This document shows positions 1 through 6,429 of a stretch of 9,742 bases of DNA, piece after piece. This DNA comes from RPRI01 sp051233685 (GTDB taxonomy: Bacteria > Desulfobacterota > Desulfobacteria > Desulfobacterales > RPRI01). The position numbers and the translations under genes were made by a program. The stretch is taken from assembly GCF_051233685.1 (NCBI RefSeq), contig NZ_JBAMMY010000151.1, positions 1-9,742 of the forward strand. Direction: 5' to 3'. Within the stretch, counting starts at the first letter, position 1, and every line of letters begins with the position of its first letter. Below the pieces are notes generated by a model, which searched no databases, was not told the origin of the DNA, and saw only the letters and a program-made list of their open reading frames with translations.

Positions 1-275
1 TTCCGGCTAATTTCTCCGCCTGATGCCGGAAACACTTTCTCAAAGTCGTTTTTGTTCCGGTTTCATTATGGTTAAATTCCCGGTTGAGATGCTTTTCGTA
101 TTCCGCAAAGTATCGTTTCATAGCATCGCGGTTGAAATAAACGCCTTCACCGGAAGGATTAGCGTGAAAATCATCGGGGCAAAATACCTTGTTGTTGATA
201 AGATTTAATGTGAAACGGTCGGCCACGGGTTTTCCGGAGTATGCTGTTTTGCTCCGTCAGGTAAAGGTTTGCCAT
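1..275 (-). pseudogene. cas1: Cas1 integrase remnant (internal deletion, frameshifted, runs off the window)
   Basis: Cas1 is the integrase that inserts new spacers into CRISPR arrays. The minus strand from ATG 275 opens with MANLYLTEQNSILRKT, the usual Cas1 N-terminal strand pattern, then runs 18 more meaningless codons to a TGA at 173-171. From about 229 down to the window edge a different frame (+1 relative to the first) encodes PVADRFTLNLINN, then DDF, GVYF, a KRYFAEYEKHLNREF helix and TGTKTTLRKCFRHQAEKLA. This matches the C-terminal end of Cas1, including the conserved VADR aspartate. The roughly 200 residues expected between the two pieces, which carry the catalytic Glu and His, are missing. 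The junction lies near 225-236. A functional integrase cannot be made. The C-terminal end lies beyond base 1. Recognition comes from remembered family patterns, not an alignment. Confidence 0.85.
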
Positions 276-304
276 ATTGTTTCCGTATAGCCATTCTTTA
301 AGAG

Positions 305-1228
305 TTAAGTTCGATTCCGATCAAACCGTTTTTTTAACTTGTAAGTTTCAAGATCTAACGGCTCCGGGTAAAATAAGATCTTGCGTTCTCTCGTTTGTTC
401 TTCGAAAGGTTTCATAGCCATATTACGCAAAAAAACCACACCAAGATATTTAAAACCCTGCTCAAATGTTATTATGGCTTCTTCGTCAAGTTCCAACTTT
501 AAGTCTTTCAATACTTCTTTTGATAAATCAAGCGCCTGGACAGCGTTTTCCCTGGATTTGCAAAGCACCACATAATCATCAGCATATCTTATAAACTTAA
601 AGCCCTGTGCAAGCATTACTTCATCCAGTTCATCCAGGAAAAGGTTCGCAAGAAGAGGGGAAATAACTGATCCCTGTGGAATACCTTTTGTAATTATTTT
701 CAAGTCAGTTCCATCCCAGACTTCTCCTCCGACCCACTGTGCTATCAATTGCTGAATAAGCGGGTCGGAAATCACTTTATTGAACTTGGATTTTAACAGG
801 TCGTGATCTACATTGTCGAAAAAAGCATCAATGTCTGCATCTACCACAAACCGGTAGCCTTCCCTGTAAAGCGCCATTATCAGATAAATCACCTGCCGCA
901 CCGAACGGCCCTTTCGATAAGCATAGCTGCAATCTTCAAACTGCTTTTCAAGCACAGGTTCGACTAAATCAAGAACAGCTCTTTGTACTACCCGGTCTCT
1001 GACAGCAGGTATGCAAAGCCCGCGCGGTTCACCGTTTTTCTTGGATACCAGAATTTTCATCAAAGGAAGGGGATAATATTTTCCTTCTTTCAACTCTTCA
1101 CTTAATGAAAATAAGTTGCCGTTAAGGTTGTGTTCAAACTGCTGTATGGTTACACCATCCACGCCTGCACAGCCGTTGTTGGCTTTGACGGAATCAAATG
1201 CATTGGTTAATGATTTTTTTGAAAACAT
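305..1228 (-). CDS. CRISPR-associated reverse transcriptase (RT half of a former RT-Cas1 fusion)
   Basis: Group II intron-like reverse transcriptase of the kind linked to type III CRISPR adaptation, where it lets Cas1 acquire spacers from RNA. Counting from the TTG at 1246 (313 aa), motifs are in order: NNGCAGVDGV near 23-32, LCIPAVRDRVVQRAV at 77-91, DADIDAFFDNVDH at 136-148 (metal Asp), GIPQGSVISPLLANLFLDEL at 188-207, catalytic YADD at 221-224, and GFKYLGVVF at 264-272. All catalytic aspartates are present. There is no maturase domain X or HNH, so it is not a full intron protein. I prefer ATG 1228 (MFSKK, 307 aa) because CRISPR RTs usually begin at that point. TTG 1246 would add six residues, and neither start has a clear ribosome site. 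It begins about 39 nt after the 448-aa RAMP gene. Its stop at 307-305 probably results from a frameshift in a linker to cas1. Confidence 0.88.
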   Translation of the reverse strand: MFSKKSLTNAFDSVKANNGCAGVDGVTIQQFEHNLNGNLFSLSEELKEGKYYPLPLMKILVSKKNGEPRGLCIPAVRDRVVQRAVLDLVEPVLEKQFEDCSYAYRKGRSVRQVIYLIMALYREGYRFVVDADIDAFFDNVDHDLLKSKFNKVISDPLIQQLIAQWVGGEVWDGTDLKIITKGIPQGSVISPLLANLFLDELDEVMLAQGFKFIRYADDYVVLCKSRENAVQALDLSKEVLKDLKLELDEEAIITFEQGFKYLGVVFLRNMAMKPFEEQTRERKILFYPEPLDLETYKLKKRFDRNRT

Positions 1229-1267
1229 TGCAGTAAAAACAATCAAAAAGGGTTATGGTAAATATTG

Positions 1268-2614
1268 TTACGGCTCCCGGTTAAAAACTAGATTCCAGTT
1301 GTTGGATTTACTCTGATAATAGCGAAAATTAATTGTTTGTTTAAGATTAGACAGTTTGTCGGCAATTTGCATATCATCAAGGCCGGAAGGCACAGCTTTG
1401 TAACTCTTCCAAGAAACTGGAGTTTGAAAAAATCCACGAGAAAAAGGTGGATATGTAAATGTCAGACTATGCATATTCTCTTTAGAAAGAATCCGCGCCA
1501 GCCATTTCAGCGACATTTTATCTATATACTGATTATACAGGCTTTCTTTATCTTTAAAACCACCTGTTGTAACTATTTGATGATTATATTCTTCATTCTT
1601 GTTTAAAAAAAAGTCTGCATCAGAATAATAGTTGATTTTTTCAATCGCAATATCAATACTTCCTAATCCAAAAGCCTTTCCATACCCAATTTTATGTTTT
1701 ATGTTCACGCCAGGTTGCAGCGCCAGAATAAATAAATCCAGTAAAGCCTTTGGAATTCTTTCAAAATAGATGCTGCAGTTATTAATATCGGTATCCGGTT
1801 TAATGGTTTGAACCGGATACCGATAGATCGTTTGAGGCCAGTTATTCTCATTATCATACCAGGAAAGGGCATTGTCAGGGAATTGGTGAAAATAAAATTT
1901 TCTCCCCCTGTATTCATTGCCCAGAAATAACGTTGTTTGAAGGTCGGGCATTACTCGTCTCTGAACGCGATGCGGCTCGAAATACCACCAGTTCCCTGCT
2001 ACCGGCTTGGGACCACCTATAAATGGTTTTCCAGGTATATCTGGCAGTTGAATCGTGTTATGAAAATTGCAATCGGGTACAATAATGTCTTCAAACTGGA
2101 TACGAGATTGATAGGCGCTATTATCCTTAGCTCCTTCAATAACCACCCCAAATAAAAACGATGCCAAGTCCAATTTCTTATCCTGAATTTTAGGATGCAG
2201 CCGCACTGGTATTGCGGGACCAATAGTAATATCCTTTCCATTTTGCTGACTATAGGATGCAAATCCAACATACCTCTTATTTGCTTTTTTAGGAAATTTA
2301 TCTGTTTCCTGACTTACCCAGGAATTGGTAAGCGTTTCGATGAAGGAACGGATCATGCCTTTTATGGAAGAGGCAGGAATCAGATAGGAATTTGCACTTT
2401 TATGGAAATTGGATTCATGTATCTGATAATCCGTTTCAGAGTTTCCGGTTCTTTTCTGTTCACCGACAATATGCACATCCGTTATGGTTTTGATTGAATA
2501 TCTAATACAACCGGATAAGAGACCCCCCTCATTTTCCCATTCATCAACTGTTTTCAATATAGGCGCTTTTTCAGAAAAGGGTACAAAATCAAACGGTACT
2601 GGGTTGTGAATCAT
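1268..2614 (-). CDS. RAMP superfamily (Cas7-type) type III CRISPR effector subunit, 448 aa
   Basis: Large RAMP protein, probably a crRNA-backbone subunit of the type III complex. After PFDFVPF (residues 7-13) and LSGCIRYSIKTIT comes the RAMP signature YLIPASSIKGMIRSFIE (77-93), then FLFGVV (153-158). The glycine-rich loop is KIGYGKAFGLGSIDIAI at about 308-324, followed by a C-terminal extension of about 120 aa rich in aromatics. The FVPF opening, the LSG strand and the IPASS-KGMIR helix resemble the large TIGR03986-type RAMP family, as I remember it. ATG 2614 is chosen over ATG 2650 because a strong AAGGAGG lies 6 nt before it and nothing comparable precedes 2650. The gene overlaps the end of the 365-aa RAMP gene by 26 nt, which suggests coupled translation. 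An active-site Asp for target cleavage cannot be assigned from sequence alone. Confidence 0.85.
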   Translation of the reverse strand: MIHNPVPFDFVPFSEKAPILKTVDEWENEGGLLSGCIRYSIKTITDVHIVGEQKRTGNSETDYQIHESNFHKSANSYLIPASSIKGMIRSFIETLTNSWVSQETDKFPKKANKRYVGFASYSQQNGKDITIGPAIPVRLHPKIQDKKLDLASFLFGVVIEGAKDNSAYQSRIQFEDIIVPDCNFHNTIQLPDIPGKPFIGGPKPVAGNWWYFEPHRVQRRVMPDLQTTLFLGNEYRGRKFYFHQFPDNALSWYDNENNWPQTIYRYPVQTIKPDTDINNCSIYFERIPKALLDLFILALQPGVNIKHKIGYGKAFGLGSIDIAIEKINYYSDADFFLNKNEEYNHQIVTTGGFKDKESLYNQYIDKMSLKWLARILSKENMHSLTFTYPPFSRGFFQTPVSWKSYKAVPSGLDDMQIADKLSNLKQTINFRYYQSKSNNWNLVFNREP

Positions 2615-3686
2615 TTTTCGCCTCCTTTCCGTTATTCTTATAAAATTCATTCAGGTGGGCCATGCAGCACTTACCCGCTTCAGCCCAATTGGGTATAATG
2701 TATTTTGAAAAAATTCCTGACAGGATGTCATTTTCGGGCGTTGTGCCATTATCTAATTGAATGCCATTAAACTGGGCAGGATTTTTTAAATACAGGTTGA
2801 TAATCGATTCTTTAATATTCAGTCTTCCCCGACCGACAGAGGTAAGACCTCCCAGACGGATTAAACCGTTGTTGATAGATTTCTCCCAGAAGGCAATCAA
2901 CCCCAGGTCGGCCAAGGTTGGATTGATGATCTTAATATGGACTTTAAACTCATTACCTGGCGCCAGCTCCATAAATGTATGAAGCCCGCCCTCTTTTGCA
3001 CCCTGAGTAATTCGGCCCAGCGGATTGCGTGTGGTTAAAACCATTTTTCCATGTGTTGAAGGAAAGATTACTTTATTTTTACCCCAACTCCCGGATATCA
3101 GGTTGCTTTTAAAGGCGGCTATGTCCAATTTACTCAGATCATCCACCCTGAACGTAATTCGACCTGCCACCGACTCATCCATCAGTTCTTCTGTTTCCTT
3201 ATCAATGGATAGGCCAAACAAGTTCTGGATAATGTGCCATCCCGGTTCTTTTAGCGCACGAACAAGCGTTTTATCATCTTCATCAGTTTGATTGGCCTGA
3301 TCATCGCTGTTTTGTCCGGTTGCATCCAGGGCAGCCGTCCAATATTTTTTTGGAATCAACCGTTTGATAGTATAATTTCGTATCGCACCTCGAATGCTGC
3401 TGGCAGGAATATGGTACCGGATATGTGATTCGTTGTTTTCAACGTCTACATCAAAATAAAAGTCATATACGTTTGATTCTTTTGATTCTTTGTTCTTTTG
3501 ATCAACTTTTTTCTTGTTGAAAAAATCAAACTCAGCATTAACCAGCCTCGTTTTTACCCCATTTCCGCCAGCCTGTTTCCAGACAGATGTGGTTCCAGAT
3601 TTGATACAAAGTGGTGTAATCGTACAAATCGACCACGTAATATTGGCAACACCGATAAGCTGGGTTAGACTGGTGGTTCGGCTCAT
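2589..3686 (-). CDS. RAMP superfamily (Cas7-type) type III CRISPR effector subunit, 365 aa
   Basis: RAMP-fold subunit of the type III effector. The N-terminal strand VANITWSICTITPLCIKSG leads to YHIPASSIRGAIRNYTIKRLI (91-111), the RAMP helix after the first strand. FGLS at 157-160, AGRITFRVDD at 174-183 and the glycine-rich loop RLGGLTSVGRGRLNI at 277-291 complete the family pattern. Two hydrophilic segments interrupt the fold: a Lys-rich one at about 57-70 and an acidic one at about 122-139. They may be surface loops or an inserted thumb. The start ATG overlaps the stop of the 301-aa RAMP gene (ATGA), with a G-rich ribosome site just upstream, a typical translationally coupled pair. Unlike Csm3, no obvious catalytic Asp follows the first strand (the segment reads IKSGTTSVW). 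It may therefore be a structural rather than a cleaving subunit, which is inference. Confidence 0.86.
   Translation of the reverse strand: MSRTTSLTQLIGVANITWSICTITPLCIKSGTTSVWKQAGGNGVKTRLVNAEFDFFNKKKVDQKNKESKESNVYDFYFDVDVENNESHIRYHIPASSIRGAIRNYTIKRLIPKKYWTAALDATGQNSDDQANQTDEDDKTLVRALKEPGWHIIQNLFGLSIDKETEELMDESVAGRITFRVDDLSKLDIAAFKSNLISGSWGKNKVIFPSTHGKMVLTTRNPLGRITQGAKEGGLHTFMELAPGNEFKVHIKIINPTLADLGLIAFWEKSINNGLIRLGGLTSVGRGRLNIKESIINLYLKNPAQFNGIQLDNGTTPENDILSGIFSKYIIPNWAEAGKCCMAHLNEFYKNNGKEAKNDSQPSTV
2621..2627 (-). promoter_or_regulatory. Ribosome binding site that decides the 448-aa RAMP start
   Basis: Minus-strand AAGGAGG followed by CGAAAA and then ATG 2614. It is a near-perfect Shine-Dalgarno at 6-nt spacing, inside the 3' end of the preceding RAMP gene. 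It favours ATG 2614 over the in-frame ATG 36 bases upstream. Confidence 0.8.
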
Positions 3687-4588
3687 GACGCCCCCTTTTT
3701 TGGCAATAATGCTGCAAAGGATTTTCTAAAGTCCTCAATCATTTTTTCCTGCTCTTCTTTTGCAAGCTTCGGAAGACCGTTGTAACCGGCATGGCCGGAT
3801 TGAATGGCGCTCTGTATCCATGCTTCATAGTTGTTTTTATCCAAATAAAAGATTTCCTTGATGCTGAACCGACACCTCCCAAAGCCAACACCCCCCATTG
3901 CTCCCAAGGTAACGGGATAAATTTCGGAATTGAATCCATCCAGAGCAAACAGCAACATGCCTAATTCGTCAGGAAGCAAGTTCTGCCCGCATACCGTGAT
4001 TTCAAATGTCATGCCCTGGGGAACTACTTCATAATTGAACAGTCGATTTTTGGCAGCGGTTCCGGTTTCCGGGTCAATTGCGACTGATTTGAGTAGAATG
4101 GTGCCGCGTGTCTGATCATATCCTGAATAGGCCAGTGTTTGATTCTGGTTAATTGGCGGCGGCGTGTTCATTGGTGCATCCCAGAACTCCAGCTTGCCTT
4201 CATTGACACTGCTGCCGAAGAGATATTCACCCTTTTGAAGAAAATCATGCAGAATAATGTTAGAATTTTTATTTTTCTTAAACAGATCCTGTAAATCCTC
4301 TGCTCGCTTCGGCGTATTAATTGTTGTCAGCATTAAATCAGAAAAAATCTGTTCCAGCCAGCATCGCAGGTTTCCCTTAATTGTTGTTCCAGGTATATAT
4401 GCCCTGTTACGATAATCGGTCATCACTGTGGAGAATTTGGGAACATCTTCACCTTCTTTTTGTTTTACCCGCAGTTCATTGCTGTCCATCAATCCGTCAC
4501 CGATATTAAGATGGCTAATTGTTTTCAGTATCCCGGTAATGCGGTACCGGTTGAGAAAGCTGCCGCCTTTAAACTTTCTGTCTGCCAT
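3683..4588 (-). CDS. Csm3/Cas7-like RAMP subunit, 301 aa
   Basis: This is the most Csm3-like subunit in the operon. Csm3/Cmr4 proteins form the backbone along the crRNA and cut the target RNA. The order is ITGILKTISHLNIGDGLMD (17-35), AYIPGTTIKGNLRCWLEQI (63-81), YLFGSS (122-127), GKLEFWDAP (131-139) and a classic glycine-rich loop GAMGGVGFGRCRFSI (229-243). Asp31 and Asp35 sit where Csm3 has its catalytic loop Asp after the G-rich turn, so either could be the RNase residue (inference). The length is a little above the usual 210-260 aa for Csm3 because of a helical tail at 260-301. The start has AAGGAG in the last codons of the upstream fusion gene, with a 4-nt gap, and the stop overlaps the next start by 4 nt. 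Confidence 0.88.
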   Translation of the reverse strand: MADRKFKGGSFLNRYRITGILKTISHLNIGDGLMDSNELRVKQKEGEDVPKFSTVMTDYRNRAYIPGTTIKGNLRCWLEQIFSDLMLTTINTPKRAEDLQDLFKKNKNSNIILHDFLQKGEYLFGSSVNEGKLEFWDAPMNTPPPINQNQTLAYSGYDQTRGTILLKSVAIDPETGTAAKNRLFNYEVVPQGMTFEITVCGQNLLPDELGMLLFALDGFNSEIYPVTLGAMGGVGFGRCRFSIKEIFYLDKNNYEAWIQSAIQSGHAGYNGLPKLAKEEQEKMIEDFRKSFAALLPKKGAS

Positions 4589-4592
4589 GTTA

Positions 4593-6416
4593 TTACTCCT
4601 TATTCCAAAAGGTTATGCGAATTTCACCAAATCCGTTTTCCGAGACAAAAGGGCAGGATTTCCAAGTGGGTTCACCTGCTTGTTTTGACCAAGCTGGCAG
4701 GTCCAGTCCATATTGATCCAAACGATTCAGTATTTCGGTGAGCTTGGTTTTATCCTTGATTTGAAAAACAAATATGCTACCGGCTGATGTCAGATAAAAA
4801 GGGCGATAGCCGTTCTTTTGGAATCGCATCCCCAGATAACCCCCCTGCAGCTCCTGCCGGGCAAAGAATCGGATAAAGTCGGCTGTATCATTGAATACCT
4901 GTTTCCAATATACACAATAGAGATCGTTGAGAATCTCGCGATCATCAAAAACAGCTTGTGCTTGCCTGGCCATATCTTCAGGATTAATTATAATTGCAGG
5001 TGCTTGCAGCGTAATTGCAAAACAAGTGGCATAACCAAGCTTATTTTGATCAAATGGCTTAAAATCTGGACTCAATTCAGAGAGAAAAACACTCTGACGT
5101 TTACCGAGATACCGCAAGGCCAGTTGATGAACAGAATGCAGTTCTTTCGTGAGTTCCGCTTTATCGGTGTCAGAGATATTATTTGGAAACAGAATGCCGC
5201 CATTCCAATAAATATCTTTCCAGGATTTATTCTGTTTTTTGTCTATTTCCATCTTTTTGGGTGCCACCATATGAAATGAGTACAACTGGCTATCATCTGC
5301 CTTGCGGGTTTCACTGTTAATGGCGGTTCGGGTAACAGGATGGCGCAGTAAATCCGGCTGGCAGTATTTTTTCGGCAGATCATCTGGATCACTCTTCCAG
5401 TCAATTTGAAACGCGACCGGTGTTTTTCCTTTTGCATAACATGAATCCTCATTATCAAAGGCAATATTCCGGTAGGTTCCTCCATACTGCACGCCAGATA
5501 ATGGCTTAATGTACGGCCGGCTGTTCTTTTTCTCCGAAGGAATGGCTTGAAGAAAACGCAAATCTGAAAAATATCTGGCCAACAGAGGCCAATTCATGCG
5601 GACCGTTGAATTATTATCATCAATAGGCGTCGTAATGTCAGTATTCCCTGCTATCCGGTTCAACCCCGCTGCAAAAGATCCTTTTATGATTGAACCAGGA
5701 ATGATGGATTCACTGACAAATACGTTATCAGCTTGCCGAATACCGCCGATCATAAAGGGTTCGGTTGGTACAAGAGAAAGCTTGAAACCCATTTTAGGTA
5801 TTCCGGTCTGTTGGGGTTCATCCTGTTCTGTCTCAATTGAATCGCCAAACTGAACTTTTGCAACCCGGCCGTATCCCACGGTTTTGTCCGCGCCGACCGC
5901 ATGAATAAAATGGAATGCCTGCTTAACTTGCTCGAGAATACCGATTTTTTCTGCATCAGATGCAAATAATTCAACCGTTCCATGCCATTCGGTATATTCA
6001 CCAGATAAAAACGGTGATTCGCTGATTATGACCGCACCTTCTTGTGCAGTTCGGCGTTCGGGCTCTATGCGAATCCTTGTTCTAACATTACCTGTTGAAA
6101 CAACGTCATTAATAAAGTCTGAAATTTTCAGCATCCCCCGTAGTGGACTGTATAATCCCATATTGTTTTGTTCATTGCGGCTTTCAGCTCCAAACAGATC
6201 CTTACAGGATTGTTTTCCCGCTGGAGAGAGCGTAATGATTTCACGCATGGCTTCTTTCAGCTTTCCCCGGATATGCGTGCCAGAAAGTGCAAACTTGCCT
6301 TCCCAATTTCGATAAAATGTGGTATCCAATCCCCAGCCGGAAGTGGTAAAACCAACTGTCAGCACAGGGCCTTTCACCGTCAGGGTGACAGGCAGTTGAA
6401 TTAGTTTACAGGTCAT
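4593..6416 (-). CDS. Fused two-domain RAMP: Cas7-like N-terminal half plus Cas5/Csx10-like C-terminal half, 607 aa
   Basis: A single reading frame with two RAMP domains. Domain 1 (about 1-195) has LSGTHIRGKLKEAMREI (44-60), DLFGAES (73-79), a GNVRTRIRIEPERRTAQEGA segment that resembles Cas7 subunits, and a glycine-rich VGADKTVGYGRVAKV (174-188). Domain 2 (about 209-607) has its own IIPGSIIKGSFAAGLNRI (238-255), GGYLGM (525-530), LTSAGSIFVFQI (542-553) and a C-terminal GFGEIRI (595-601). The AGS-hydrophobic strand resembles Cas5-group proteins such as Csx10 and Cmr3, which bind the crRNA 5' handle next to Cas10. Its place directly after cas10 fits that job. ATG 6416 is chosen because AAGGAGG lies 6 nt upstream, directly after the cas10 stop. 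A TTG at 6458 would add 14 residues and overlap cas10. The Cas7-like call for domain 1 is strong; Csx10-like for domain 2 is moderate. Confidence 0.83.
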   Translation of the reverse strand: MTCKLIQLPVTLTVKGPVLTVGFTTSGWGLDTTFYRNWEGKFALSGTHIRGKLKEAMREIITLSPAGKQSCKDLFGAESRNEQNNMGLYSPLRGMLKISDFINDVVSTGNVRTRIRIEPERRTAQEGAVIISESPFLSGEYTEWHGTVELFASDAEKIGILEQVKQAFHFIHAVGADKTVGYGRVAKVQFGDSIETEQDEPQQTGIPKMGFKLSLVPTEPFMIGGIRQADNVFVSESIIPGSIIKGSFAAGLNRIAGNTDITTPIDDNNSTVRMNWPLLARYFSDLRFLQAIPSEKKNSRPYIKPLSGVQYGGTYRNIAFDNEDSCYAKGKTPVAFQIDWKSDPDDLPKKYCQPDLLRHPVTRTAINSETRKADDSQLYSFHMVAPKKMEIDKKQNKSWKDIYWNGGILFPNNISDTDKAELTKELHSVHQLALRYLGKRQSVFLSELSPDFKPFDQNKLGYATCFAITLQAPAIIINPEDMARQAQAVFDDREILNDLYCVYWKQVFNDTADFIRFFARQELQGGYLGMRFQKNGYRPFYLTSAGSIFVFQIKDKTKLTEILNRLDQYGLDLPAWSKQAGEPTWKSCPFVSENGFGEIRITFWNKE

Positions 6417-6422
6417 ATCATG

Positions 6423-6429
6423 CCTCCTT
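6423..6429 (-). promoter_or_regulatory. Ribosome binding site that decides the start of the fused RAMP
   Basis: Minus-strand AAGGAGG starts immediately after the cas10 stop codon (6432-6430) and ends 6 nt before ATG 6416. The nearer ATG at 6421-6419 is out of frame and closes after two codons. Confidence 0.8.

Noticed and set aside
23..208. A short plus-strand open frame of 61 codons.
   Set aside because: It is antisense to the C-terminal Cas1 remnant, which has clear family similarity on the minus strand.
305..1246. A group II intron with its encoded RT.
   Set aside because: No maturase X or HNH domain follows the RT, no intron domain V-like hairpin is evident nearby, and a cas1 remnant follows directly as in CRISPR RT-Cas1 loci.
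4818..5279. A 153-codon open frame on the plus strand.
   Set aside because: It lies wholly antisense to the fused RAMP gene, has no ribosome site and no recognisable domain. It is a shadow of the real gene.
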